Below, piece after piece: positions 1-12,748 of a DNA stretch of 30,194 nt (positions are counted from its first letter, which is position 1; the number at the start of each line of letters is the position of its first letter). The notes under the pieces were generated by a model that had not been told where the DNA came from, made no database searches, and worked only from the letters and a program-made list of their open reading frames with translations. A program made the position numbers and the translations under genes. Source of the DNA: Podila epigama (lineage: Eukaryota > Mortierellomycota > Mortierellomycetes > Mortierellales > Mortierellaceae). The stretch spans positions 1 through 30,194 of the forward strand of contig JAAAVE010000143.1 in the NCBI GenBank assembly GCA_015679605.1. The letters are read 5' to 3'.

Positions 1-1
1 G

Positions 2-1491
2 AGTGCAAAACCTACATTACTGTTCAAACCATCAACAGCGTCGTCGTCGTCGGCCACGAGTGCCACCAATAATTTGCCAGATAAAACTACTTCCAATGTT
101 AAGAATAATACAACAACAGCGGCAACGACAACAACAACAACAACAACAACACCAACTATTATCAGTTCGCGACAAGTGTATGAAGACAGGCACAAGTCAC
201 AACCACAAGTACCTCATGCACAGAGGACAAGTCTTGAAGGCAACCAGTCCAAGAACGTGAACACTAGCAACAAGGACGCTCTTGAAGACGAGTTTGGGTT
301 TGATGATCTAGAAGGGCTCGATTTCGACGATGATGATCTCTTTCAAGAGGACAATTCTACATCTACATCTACTACTACTACTACCACTAATACTACTACA
401 ACACCAGCAACTACTGCCACTACAAGTACTACTAATGACACGACGGCGACAACGACAACGACAACGATCGCGCCACCTCCTTTTGTCCCAAAGTCCAAGA
501 GCACGGTGGTGGTCCGATCATCGCAGCGAGGCAATCCGCTATTACAGTTTATTCGGAATGTGCCATATGAGTATGGCGATATCATTCCTGATTATGTTAT
601 TGGCCTCACTTCTTGCATTTTGTTTCTCAGGTCAGTAAGGATATAAATATATCACTAAAATGAGGGATATGGAAGAGAAGAGGCATACAATTTTTTTTAA
701 CGATGTTTTATTCTCTCACAGTATTCGATACCATCGACTTCATCCCGAGTATATTTTCAGCCGAATTGCAGAACTAGGCAAGAATTATGTTTTACGAGTT
801 ATCTTGATCCTGGTGGACGTGGTAAAGTTTTTTTTTTTTGTGTTGTATGTTTGTGTGTGGGTGTGTGTGTGTGTGTGTGTATGTTTTGTCATGAGCTTCC
901 CTCAAGAACTAGTTAAACAACTTTACTAAAATGGCTGTGAGGGTTATATTGAAAAAAAAAAATCTTAGGATTCACATCAACAGGCCATCCGAGAATTGAC
1001 ACGGGTAGGGATGGTGAATGATTTCACGATCGTGTGTGCTTGGAGTAACGAAGAAGCGGCGCGATATATTGAGACGTTCAAGGCGTATGAGAACAAGGCC
1101 CCCGATGCGATCAAGGAAAGAGTTGAGAATGATTATCTTTCAAAGTTGACGGATGCTTTGACCCAGATCCAGTCTATTAACAAGACGGATGTCGTGACCT
1201 TGTCCACTACGTTTGGGGTAAAGTACAAGCACAAATTGTCCCATGTATATTTTATATATTTGTGTCTTTAGTATGAAGTGTATGGAATGCAATCGTCTGA
1301 TCGACGCGTCTTTTTTTTTTTCTCTTGCCAAAAAAAATTTATAGTCCTTCAAGAATATTATGAATGCATCTGTAGACGAGTTGGGTCTTCTTCCTGGGTT
1401 TGGTGAACGTAAAGTGAAGCGATTACTAGAGGCCTTTGATCAGCCCTTTGCCATAGATCCCAAGAAGCGTCGTCAACGATCTAGAAAGTAG
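2..1491 (+). CDS. ERCC1: ERCC1/Rad10 DNA-repair endonuclease subunit (5' partial)
   Basis: Non-catalytic partner of the XPF/Rad1 nuclease, which cuts 5' of lesions and at single-strand/double-strand junctions in nucleotide excision and crosslink repair in the nucleus. Exons: <2-630, 722-821, 969-1217, 1345-1491; all junctions stay in frame, giving 374 visible residues and a TAG stop. The frame is open to the left edge without an ATG, so the start lies outside. The N-terminal ~170 residues are Thr/Asn-rich with an acidic patch. The central domain begins with [20 protein letters not shown] and continues through [14 protein letters not shown] and [19 protein letters not shown], the typical ERCC1 nuclease-fold signature. 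[15 protein letters not shown] leads into a C-terminal helix-hairpin-helix pair ([20 protein letters not shown]), the XPF-dimerising module. It ends in a basic tail, KKRRQRSRK. Family assignment is seen directly and is very secure; interaction and role are known for the family. Confidence 0.95.
85..480 (+). repeat. ACA/ACT trinucleotide tracts encoding poly-Thr in ERCC1
   Basis: Two stretches, about 105-155 and 358-475, are built of ACA, ACT, ACC and ACG codons and encode long Thr runs in the disordered N-terminal part of ERCC1, on either side of an acidic segment rich in Asp and Glu. The mix of synonymous codons suggests an old triplet expansion that has been partly degraded. Confidence 0.8.
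852..880 (+). repeat. (GT)n microsatellite in ERCC1 intron 2
   Basis: A GT dinucleotide run with one interruption lies inside the 822-968 intron, just after a T homopolymer. It is intronic and has no visible coding role. Confidence 0.85.
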
Positions 1492-1767
1492 TCTTTTTTT
1501 TTTTACAATTTTCTTGTTACAAAAAGTGTTGGTAACGGCGACCTTTTTTTTCAAGCTTTTCTTTTTTCCATCCTGCTTCATTCTTCTTTTACAAAATAAT
1601 CTTTGTGTCCATTTAACGAGAGAATCCAGAGAGACAGAGCTAACAAAAACAGCAAAACGATAACAGCAACGACGACAACGACAACAAAAAAAAGGTGTGT
1701 ATTTGTGTGATACAGAGGTAGGGGGGTAGATGCAGTCGAGTCTGTGAATAGTTTTTTTGGGGGGTGC
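1492..1767. other. Convergent 3' intergenic region between ERCC1 and ATP synthase e
   Basis: These 276 bases separate two genes that face each other tail to tail. T homopolymers lie just after the ERCC1 stop, around 1494-1504 and 1543-1550. An A run near 1685 with T-rich complement lies past the subunit e stop. I see no ORF of note and no RNA gene; 3' UTRs and polyadenylation signals are the likely content. Confidence 0.6.
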
Positions 1768-2658
1768 TTATGCGGTCTCGGACAAGTGAATGAGGACCTT
1801 CTCCAAGTCAAAGTTGGGGCTCTCGGGATCAGTGACAACACCTATGATATACATTATATAAGAAAGATCAAACAGTAGTGGTCAGTGTTTAGTGTTCAAA
1901 TGTTCAATGTCGGTCATAGCCCTTTTTTCCTTGCCCCCCCGCCACACACATCACAACTGCCTATCTCTCTCTCTGTCCGGGAATGGCTATATTCATTACC
2001 TCCGGTAGGGGTGTTCATCTTGACCCACTCGGCCTTGGCCTGAGCAATCAAACGTTCACGGTTCTCAATCTTGATCTGCTCAGCCTTGTTGTGCTCCAAA
2101 GCGGTCAAGGTGTTGTGGTGGATATAACCGTAGGCGAGGCCACCGACCAAGGCAGACCAGCGAGCGACCTAGTAAATAATAAGACAAGGTTGTAAAAAAA
2201 GGTGAGTATTATAATTTTTTTTTCTTTCTGAATAAAAAGGGGAAAGATATTTTATCCGTTCGTTCCACTCTGTTTCCCTTGGGAGGAAATGTCAGTCATC
2301 TATGCCTTTTTTTTGCATGACACGTTCCTGAAGGGTATATATATATTTTTTGGAAAGTAATCCGCTTCCATTGCTTGTCAGAGTCCAATGATACTCTCAA
2401 ATGTATACATGGTAGCTTGTTGTTGCCAATGGTTAAAATAATATAATCATCCAAGATCTGATGATTCCTCTTTGACTTTCCGAGAAAATCCATTTTTGGT
2501 TCCTGAAATATAAATCCATAAAACGAAAAAATCGGAACATCGAAAAACAAATAAAAAAAAAAGTGTTGATAATTTGAAAACTAAAAAATATCGAAGGGAG
2601 GGGAAAAATAAAGAATACGCACGTTGCGGACAGGGGAGACGGCAGCAGCAGGAGACAT
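1768..2658 (-). CDS. TIM11: Mitochondrial F1Fo ATP synthase subunit e
   Basis: Small single-span inner-membrane subunit that, with subunit g, dimerises ATP synthase and shapes cristae; it does not take part in catalysis. Exons on the minus strand: 2658-2623, 2168-2000 and 1841-1768, giving 92 residues and a TAA stop. The start is the first ATG, MSPAAAVSPVRNVARWSAL, which matches the animal and fungal subunit e N-terminus (VSP...ARYSAL). The single membrane helix carries the family GxxxG motif at Gly22-Gly26 (GGLAYG). It is followed by a charged helix (EQIKIENRERLIAQAKAEW) and a short acidic tail ending HLSETA. Intron 1 is long for this window (454 bases), which is common just after very short first exons. 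The gene is too fragmented to show as a single ORF. The call is secure from motif and length. Confidence 0.9.
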
Positions 2659-2877
2659 GGTATCAAGGTGTGATTGTTTGAATGCGGAGTGGGGAGAATG
2701 AAGAGATGAAGAAAAAAAATCAGATTTATAAAAAAAAAAAAAACGATCCATCAGACCGCTCTGTTGGCTCTGTTGGAAAAGAAGAGAGGGGAAAAAAAGC
2801 AGTCCTCCGACAAGAACCTCTTTATTTTTGATTTTTGATATTTTGGTTGGTCTCACCCTTTCCACATGAAAATGATT

Positions 2878-3639
2878 TTAATTGTGCGATCGTTCGTTCA
2901 AGAGTTCACGGATATGTGAGGCAACAAAATATCGGTCCATGATCTCGTTCGATAGAAACTTTGCGCCCTGGATCTTGCCGACACACTGTGGGGCACCACA
3001 CTTGCAATCGAATGCCTGGTCCATTTCCCATTCGCTTGAAGGGTAAAAGAACGTCAACGGATCGCCTATTGATAATAATGTTGTTATTTTTTGTAGGATG
3101 TGGTGTCAATACAGCTGTCAGTATCAGTATCAGGCACCAGGGTCAAGGAGTGGCGTCGCCTGACTGTGATATCTTTACCCTTGTGAATATCCATGACAGC
3201 AATGAGTTGCATATTGTCAGTGTCCAAGGTAACAGACGGGTTACAAGAATGATTCAAATAGACCACTAGTAGTATCATTACATTTTTAAAAAATGAAAGT
3301 TAGCATGCATGCACCTCAAAAAACCCGTTTGAAACCAAAGCCCAGCAAATCGAAATATTATTTAAAAAAAAAAATGTAACACGACTTACGATCCGAGTTG
3401 AGTTCCATATGGAGATCCTTGCCGACTTGGACAGAGGTATATTTCTTGGGTCCTACTGTAGTGCCTTCAATGTTGCAGATGATGTCGCCTTTACGAAAGT
3501 CTCTACTGGCGACAAGTTCAGAATTGAAACTGCCTTCCGCATAGGCGACCTCAAACAGACCAGGATGTGTGGGTGTATAAGTCTTTTTCATGGCCTCTGC
3601 GTCATGAATGGTATCCTTCTTTGTGTATGCCGCTGGCAT
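2878..3639 (-). CDS. Compact SET-domain protein with post-SET motif (putative lysine methyltransferase)
   Basis: Exons on the minus strand: 3639-3390, 3265-3179, 3065-2878; 174 residues, TAA stop. The SET fold is recognised by LVASRDFRKGDIICNIEG near residues 43-60, the AdoMet/active-site motif LVYLNHSCNPSV at about 84-95, and LTFFYPSSEWEM at about 116-127, the place of the usual E-L-T-x-D-Y strand. A post-SET zinc motif with CxCx4C spacing, CKCGAPQCVG, follows directly. Fungal proteins of this small class are mostly annotated only as SET domain-containing; no pre-SET, MYND or reader domain is present. Substrate is not predictable: histone or non-histone lysine are both possible. The gene starts about 540 bases from the divergent MYST acetyltransferase gene. 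SET identification is secure; activity is inferred. Confidence 0.88.
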
Positions 3640-4181
3640 GATGAGTGTATATGTATGGGTTTATGTGTGTGTGTGTGTGTGTGTGGATATTGCGGAATGA
3701 GAGTGTTTTTGTGTGCGTGGATTTGCAAAGTGCTGTGAAAAAGGTTGTTGGATGGGCTAAAGATTTTATGAAAGAAAAGAAAAGAAAGATAAAGAGAGAG
3801 AGAGAGAGAATAAGAGCAGGTCCTGTGATCTCACTCCATTAACTTTTTTTTTTATTTTTCCCTTGCACAAAACTTGTTCGAGTTGGCCCCAGTGAGGATT
3901 TGAGGACCCAGTCCAAACAGAGCAGAGCAGGTCATGACATGACATGGCATGGCATGACAAAGTACAAAAAGGCTGGACATCTGGCCGTGTGTGACCAAAG
4001 GAGTTAAGAGGTAGCAACTTGTCAGAGGACAGCAAGTAAAAGAAAAAGTACCTGGATTGCCACCAATTACCAAAAAAGCCAGACTGTGGCTTGTCTTATT
4101 TCCACCCTATGCTCACTCGCTTCTTTCCATTTCATTCACACGACAACTGAGGACAGGACATCCACTTGGGCACCATTGACA
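3640..4181. promoter_or_regulatory. Divergent promoter region between the SET and MYST genes
   Basis: This 542-base stretch separates the start codons of two divergently transcribed chromatin-type genes, so it must hold both promoters. It contains a TG run (3664-3685), a GA run (3791-3809), a short T homopolymer at about 3845-3853, and a pentanucleotide array of CATGA/CATGG units (3932-3958). I see no convincing TATA box and no conserved ORF; the short frames crossing it are low complexity. Confidence 0.6.
3932..3958. repeat. CATGA/CATGG pentanucleotide array
   Basis: About five tandem units alternate CATGA and CATGG inside the SET/MYST divergent promoter. Each unit contains the CATG palindrome, so the array also offers repeated half-sites on both strands. 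Confidence 0.75.
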
Positions 4182-7494
<3,313 letters not shown>

Positions 7495-7529
7495 AGGAGG
7501 AGAAGAAGAGAGGTCGAGGGTCATCGATC

Positions 7530-7570
7530 CATCGCATCGCATCGCATCGCATCGTATCGCATCACATCGT
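7530..7570 (+). repeat. (CATCG)n pentanucleotide repeat after the MYST stop
   Basis: Tandem CATCG units with CATCG-to-TATCG and CATCA variants begin 36 bases after the MYST stop codon, so they likely sit in the 3' UTR. Confidence 0.85.
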
Positions 7571-8237
7571 ATATGTCGAAATGTATGTTGTATGCCAATC
7601 GTGTGCCTATCGATTTCTCAGATATATTACTTTTGCTCACTGTCGCACCAGGCTAAAAAGTTGTGGAATGTGATATAATAGGACGATTGTGTTTACATTG
7701 TTGTTGCTAATTTGTCATTGCTTTTTGTTTTTGTTTTTATTTTGCTGACATTGCAAGTGGTCGGCTATTCCTAATCCTAATGTTATTCCTGTTGCCAACA
7801 TTGTTCTATGAGTACATATACTCTAATGAGAGACACTGATGGAAGGATGCTACACAAGAAACTAGAGAGAGTGAAATGGCATCTGCTTTTTCTTTTTGGC
7901 AATTGCTCGGTCGGCCCAGTATCTTTTTTTTCTTTTCTTTTTTGCATGAATGAAGACAAGTGTGTATGTGTGGGAGTGAATGTGTGTGTGTGATTTTGTA
8001 TCTATGCTCGGAGAAAAGACGTTTTTGATCAGACATTACCGGAATGTGGTGCATACGAAACACGCGCGTGCCAGCCCAACCAGGGTATTTTGAAATATTT
8101 ATAGACAGTGTTGAAAAAGCTTTGTTTCCTTCTACCATTTTGTTGCCCACGGACCATGACTTTTTGTTCAAAGGGAGAAGGGAAAGTGGGAAGGGATAGG
8201 GAAGGGAAGGGGGGGATGACGGACGGGTACAACAAAG

Positions 8238-8238
<1 letters not shown>

Positions 8239-8271
<33 letters not shown>

Positions 8272-8300
8272 GGAACAACAACAGCAGGAACAACATCAAC
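8239..8300 (+). repeat. (CAA)n trinucleotide repeat, non-coding
   Basis: About a dozen CAA/ACA units followed by CAG/CAA mixtures. The unit equals those encoding poly-Gln in neighbouring proteins, but the surrounding frame (8108-8359) has no other protein-like character, so I call it intergenic. Confidence 0.75.
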
Positions 8301-8520
8301 ATCGACATCAACAAAAAAAAAAGGGTTTTTTTTCAGATCGCGGAATGGTGGATGAATAGTCATTTTCATTTTCACATGGGGGGCGGGAAGAAAGAAAATT
8401 TTCTTGATGTTGGCCTGGTATGTAGGTCAAAGCCAAAGGCCAAAGGCATTTTAGTCAAAGACCGATGGGATAACAATTATGCTACATGTACAAAGAGACG
8501 CGAGATGGAGAATGAAGATT

Positions 8521-8547
8521 GTATTGTCTGTATTGTCTGTATTGTCT
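8521..8547 (+). repeat. Three perfect 9-bp tandem units
   Basis: The unit GTATTGTCT occurs three times in perfect tandem. It is part of the intergenic low-complexity zone. Confidence 0.85.
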
Positions 8548-8808
8548 CAGTGGAGAAGGTATGAATGTGTGTATGTGTATGTCTGTCTCTACATCTGTCT
8601 CTACATCTCTACATCTACACACATCTACACAATAATAACAATTATAGCGATATGGCATGTTCATGTGCATGCACAAGTACACTACAAGAACACTACAAGT
8701 ACACTTCAAGTACCATGGTACGTAATAGCAAATGGCCATGGCCATGGCCACAGCTCACAGAGACAGACAGACCTATCAAGAGACAACTCGAGTCAAAATG
8801 ACGTGTGG

Positions 8809-8829
8809 TTTTTTTTTTTTTTTTTTTTT
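8809..8829 (+). repeat. 21-base T homopolymer
   Basis: An uninterrupted T run in intergenic DNA, directly after GTGTGG. Confidence 0.85.
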
Positions 8830-8955
8830 CTGGATTGGTATTGGGAACTGACAATGACTGTGACTATGACTGAGGACTGGGGACTTGGGACTGACAGAGT
8901 GCTGCACCGTGTAAAATGAGCTCTCGGATTGGGGGATGAGGGAAGTGAACAAGTG

Positions 8956-8983
8956 GAGTGAGTGAGTGAGTGAGTGAGTGATT
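8956..8983 (+). repeat. (GTGA)n microsatellite
   Basis: Seven or so GTGA units; a second shorter block of the same unit follows at about 9007-9023. Confidence 0.8.
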
Positions 8984-9312
8984 GGGTGTAACAACATGAA
9001 TGTGTGAATAAGTGAGTGAGTGAGCAAAGTAGCTGAGTTGACTGATATCAGCTGCTTTTGGATTAGGATAGGCTGAGGATTAGGATTTGGCTCGCATTCT
9101 TATTTTCGTATCGTTTTCGTGCCTTCTCTTCTCTTTCTCTTCTCTTCTTTTTCTTCTTCTTTTGATCCATCTTTCATTCATTTCATTTTTTCTCATTCAT
9201 CCATTTTCATTTCTTCTCCTTACAAACCAAAGCAGATTAACATTACACTCTTCACTTTTATTTGACACATCCACAATTCCACTCACTTCAATTATAATAC
9301 TTGTATATTTAT

Positions 9313-9400
9313 AGCACTCACACACATATCTCATACACACACGCTCACACTCACACACACACTCACTCACACTCATTCTCACTAACTCGCTTACTTACTC
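9313..9400 (+). repeat. CA/CTCA-rich repeat tract
   Basis: A mixed ACAC and CTCA array roughly 400-475 bases upstream of the next start codon. It is probably part of a promoter or long leader. Confidence 0.7.
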
Positions 9401-9535
9401 ACACTGCCTGCACTGCACACTGCACCCAGCTCAACTCAACTCAACTCTGAATCACCTCCATTGCCTTTGCCTTTGCATTACATTGCATTGCTGCATATAT
9501 TTTTATATATACAAGCCATACCACATTCCATTCCA

Positions 9536-9620
9536 CATCTTTCTCTCTCTCCCTCTCTCTCCCTCCCCTCCTCCTTCTCCTTTCTCTCTTCTCTTCTTTT
9601 TTTTTCTTTCTCTCTCTCCA
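9536..9620 (+). promoter_or_regulatory. Pyrimidine-rich tract upstream of the 867-residue protein gene
   Basis: Almost uninterrupted C and T over 85 bases, 170-250 bases before the ATG at 9789. Long CT blocks near transcription starts are frequent in filamentous fungi and often mark the promoter or 5' UTR. The function here is inferred from position only. Confidence 0.45.
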
Positions 9621-9788
9621 CAAATCCCTCACGCATATTAAAAAAAAAAAAAGTACAAATACCGCACTTTTTTCTCCCTTCTCGTGTCATCAATATCTTC
9701 TCTCTTCAACTCTGTGCAACCACCTCATCGAACCCTGCTTTTCCTTTGTTCATTTGTTCATTCTCCTCCCACTACAACTAAAGCAATA

Positions 9789-12392
9789 ATGCCCTGTCGC
9801 GAAGTGCCTCCACCTCCACCTCCACCACATTCCAGCCTCGAACTCTTGGCTCCATCGCCTGCTTCTCTCTCAAACCCACTCGTATACCGTCTTCGCACCT
9901 GTTGTCTCCAAGAGTTCCTCCCACGCATCGCCCTCACCCACCGTCGTCCTCACACAAAGGCCACGCGGCGCCCACGGTCCACACATCCCAGCAATACATT
10001 CAACAACAACAACAACAACAACAACACTGATCACACGACATTTTCTCCTTTTCACCCCCATCCCCATCACCCACAACACCCACAACAACAACAAAACCCA
10101 GAACAACAACACCCACAACAACTACAACAACTCTCTTCATCACAACAACTACAACAACTCTCTTCATCCTCTCGTTACGCCTATTCTAGCTCACCCTCTA
10201 CTCAAAAAGTCACTCAATTATCCATTCTTCTCCGCAATGGCCATCTTGACAATTTCTATCCTTCGATACCTTGGCCAACGTCATCGACACCGTTCATAAA
10301 TCACCCTGACCAGTGTTGTTCCATCTCTTCGCCATCATCCTGGCAACCGTCCTTATCCAATATTCCACTCTCCACTCTTCAGTCAACCCTTGCTCGCCAT
10401 TTTCTCGCCTGGTTCTTATCAATGCAACACCCACCTCACCCTAAAAATCTTCATCTGCAACCCGCTACCCTCCATGATAAAGACAATAACAAGCACAACT
10501 CTTCTTCATGTTCTGACCTGCCGACCCACCAAGGTCTCAACGAGGAGAGTGCGCTCAAAGCGTCGAGTGTTGAACACTTTAACCAGCACAATCACCCAGC
10601 ACAGGCTGTAGAACTGCCTGTCATAACAAAACAGGAGGATGAGGTCAAGGGTGAGGATAAGGATAAAGAGGAATTCGATGACGAGGACGAAGGCGAGGAC
10701 GAGGAAGAGAATGCGATGGCATTGGTCGATGACTGGATCGCCTCTCATGACTTGACGTGGCCAGAAGGTGACTATTACATGGCCAAAAAGACATTTATCC
10801 GTGAGGGCGTTGCTCATCTGAAACGTGGCAGACGGTATATTTTCGTAGAGCCTGTCCTTGGCCCTGCATCTCCGTACTTGTATCCCAAGTGGGTGGACCC
10901 CGAGGACGAAGACCTTGGCACAGACATGGAGATGGATATGGAAATGGAGATAAGTATGGATGCTGACATGGAAACGAGTACTTTTGTGAACAGCAATGTC
11001 AACGACGGCCAAGTTGTTGAAGAAGAAGAAGAGGTGATGGATAATCGCACCGAACAAGGCCAACCGTTGATCGGATTTGCTGAATCTGTACAAGAAGAGC
11101 AAGATGATCGTCATCGTGAGCAGAATCAACATCAAGAACAACAACAACAACAACAACAACAACAGCCTCTGTACGACCATGTCACCGATCTTGCGTATGA
11201 TTTCGTGCATGCTACCATCACAGACCCTTCAGTGCCCCTGTCCAACTTGCATGGCTCACCAGTTGAAGCTGCAGCGGGGATTGCATTGGTCACCAATGAG
11301 ACAGAACACGCGGAGCTCAATAAACAATCGCGGGACAACGATGATGACGGATTGACCGATAAGAGTGATACCAACAACTGCGTGCATGATTGCGACAGGG
11401 AAAACTCCCAAGAGGATGACCGTGCACAGGAGCTCTTGGAAGCAAAAGGGGTCGCTTCAGCAGTAGCCTTCCCAGCAGGAGAAAAGGAGGAGACCTCACC
11501 CACTTCTTCCCTGCTGGAATCCGAGGAGGGGGCGAGGGATGTTCCACCAGCTCATCCCTCCTTGTCAGTCAGCATTGACTGTGTCAATAACACAAAGGTC
11601 GATGACGAGCTCTCCACTCCATTGGCGCCATCCTCTGGTAACCCACCATCGGTTCAGACGGCAACACCAACAACAACTACAACGACCACTCTCAATAACA
11701 GTAGTGACAATGCCTTGCACAGTAATATCAGCAACATCACCAACACCTCCCAAACCAATCTTCCCACAGCCCCTGTTCTCTCCACTCTGCCTACCAATCC
11801 AAATTCTGTAGATAGCTCAAACTCATCACCATCCATTAGCTTGTTCGCATCAGCCACCGATGAAGCTGATTCTTATTCACCCGAACGTCAACAACAGCAG
11901 CAGCAAGAAGAAGAAAAACAACATTTACTACAACAAGAAGAACAGCAACAAGACGAACAGCAGTTCCTTGATACACACCTAGAGCCCTATTCTCCGCTCT
12001 TGGACACTTCGACCGATGGTCAGGACCAGTTCGAGTACGGCTTGTACGAGCTACAGTACATTCCCAAGATCCAATACCTCTTGCCTCAAGAGTTCCTGCC
12101 CACGCGCCAGTCCTTTATCGTGCATCTGGACGAAGACCGTCCCACTCTGGCATCGCCTGTCCCAGCCAATTCGCGGAAATCCGAATGTCGCTGCCAACTC
12201 ATGATGCGCAAAGTTTTGATGCATCGTGATCTGCTTCAAGTCTGGCCTGCTGTCCCACCCGTGCGGACTGCCGCCGAGCGTCAGCAAGAGGCTGAAGAAG
12301 AGGCAAGGATGAAGGAGATCAAGGAAAAGGTCCAGCTTCAAACTCAACAATGGCGAAAGGCACTCTTGACCCAAACAGTTGCCTGTGGCTAA
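9789..12392 (+). CDS. Hypothetical 867-residue low-complexity (Q/S/T/E-rich) protein
   Basis: Single-exon gene. I place the start at the first ATG in the open frame (MPCREVPPPPPPPH); the frame extends upstream only by non-ATG codons. I do not recognise the family. From the N-terminus: a Pro run, a region of Ser, Gln and an Asn run (about 77-84), an acidic patch (about 285-310), then a first ordered-looking island at about 310-375. That island contains VDDWIASHDLTWPEGDYYMA and RGRRYIFVEPVLGPASPYLY. Low-complexity linkers follow, including poly-Gln at about 450-459. A second island near the C-terminus (about 749-790) contains YELQYIPKIQYLLPQEFLP, then RKSECRCQLMMRKVLMHRDL and a charged helix (about 830-860). 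No signal peptide or membrane span is obvious. Composition suggests a nuclear or regulatory scaffold, but this is only a guess. Confidence 0.75.
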   Translation: MPCREVPPPPPPPHSSLELLAPSPASLSNPLVYRLRTCCLQEFLPRIALTHRRPHTKATRRPRSTHPSNTFNNNNNNNNTDHTTFSPFHPHPHHPQHPQQQQNPEQQHPQQLQQLSSSQQLQQLSSSSRYAYSSSPSTQKVTQLSILLRNGHLDNFYPSIPWPTSSTPFINHPDQCCSISSPSSWQPSLSNIPLSTLQSTLARHFLAWFLSMQHPPHPKNLHLQPATLHDKDNNKHNSSSCSDLPTHQGLNEESALKASSVEHFNQHNHPAQAVELPVITKQEDEVKGEDKDKEEFDDEDEGEDEEENAMALVDDWIASHDLTWPEGDYYMAKKTFIREGVAHLKRGRRYIFVEPVLGPASPYLYPKWVDPEDEDLGTDMEMDMEMEISMDADMETSTFVNSNVNDGQVVEEEEEVMDNRTEQGQPLIGFAESVQEEQDDRHREQNQHQEQQQQQQQQQPLYDHVTDLAYDFVHATITDPSVPLSNLHGSPVEAAAGIALVTNETEHAELNKQSRDNDDDGLTDKSDTNNCVHDCDRENSQEDDRAQELLEAKGVASAVAFPAGEKEETSPTSSLLESEEGARDVPPAHPSLSVSIDCVNNTKVDDELSTPLAPSSGNPPSVQTATPTTTTTTTLNNSSDNALHSNISNITNTSQTNLPTAPVLSTLPTNPNSVDSSNSSPSISLFASATDEADSYSPERQQQQQQEEEKQHLLQQEEQQQDEQQFLDTHLEPYSPLLDTSTDGQDQFEYGLYELQYIPKIQYLLPQEFLPTRQSFIVHLDEDRPTLASPVPANSRKSECRCQLMMRKVLMHRDLLQVWPAVPPVRTAAERQQEAEEEARMKEIKEKVQLQTQQWRKALLTQTVACG
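11129..11166 (+). repeat. CAA-rich poly-Gln coding repeat
   Basis: A run of CAA codons in frame with the 867-residue protein encodes about nine consecutive Gln. A second Q/E-rich block lies at 11889-11970. Confidence 0.85.
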
Positions 12393-12748
12393 AAAAAAGA
12401 AAACGCACCACTCTGTAACGATTTTTCAGAAAAGTCAGTGGCAAGAAGCAACGTATATACCCACCTCGCGATCTTGGTCCTTTTTTTTTGGTCAAGTGTA
12501 TTATTCCAGTGTCTATTGTAATAAAAAAAATAGATATTCTTTTATTCCCTATTCTTTTTCAGAAAATCCCTTGATTTTCCATCAATGTTCTGGCAAGTCA
12601 AAGAAAAATAATGGCATCAAGATCCATTAAGGGTCACGCGTCAGGGTATAATTTGTGAGAGTGGGAACATGAATGAATGAAATATTATAAATATATATTT
12701 TTTTTCTACAACACTCTCCGTTCATTCACGCAAGAAGCACAAAGCCAA
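12393..12748 (+). promoter_or_regulatory. Intergenic region and promoter of the 1489-residue protein gene
   Basis: These 356 bases hold the 3' end of the previous gene and the promoter of the next. A good TATA-like element, TATAAATATATA, lies at 12686-12697, about 50 bases before the ATG at 12749, followed by a T run and a C/T/A-rich leader. No gene is seen in the stretch. Confidence 0.55.

Larger units (their letters stand above)
7495..9788. other. 2.3-kb microsatellite-rich intergenic region
   Basis: No gene is supported here. ORFs on both strands are short, low in complexity and without recognisable motifs. Simple repeats are CATCG (7530-7570), CAA (8239-8300), a 9-base unit repeated three times (8521-8547), CATCTACA-like units (8582-8632), T21 (8809-8829), GTGA (8956-8983 and again near 9007), CA/CTCA (9313-9400) and a long pyrimidine tract (9536-9620). 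An AT-rich TATA-like stretch is at 9493-9511, about 280 bases before the next ATG. The last ~700 bases, C/T-rich on the plus strand, probably form the promoter and a long 5' UTR of the 867-residue protein gene. Confidence 0.65.

Noticed and set aside
8108-8359. Plus-strand poly-Gln ORF
   Set aside because: Only the CAA repeat gives it protein-like character; flanks are low complexity and there is no plausible promoter or partner exon.
7806-8375. Minus-strand 189-residue ORF in the large intergenic region
   Set aside because: Poly-Val and Asp-Val tracts from the CAA repeat, otherwise simple sequence; no conserved-looking block or splice signals to extend it.
9684-9788. Upstream extension of the 867-residue protein from a GTG codon
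   Set aside because: Nuclear fungal genes rarely start at GTG; the first ATG is at 9789, and the upstream residues are encoded by CT-rich leader sequence.
10506-11210. Antisense 234-residue ORF opposite the 867-residue protein
   Set aside because: Hydrophobic Leu/Ile/Phe tracts result from CAA/GAA repeats read backwards; no homology and no promoter-like context.
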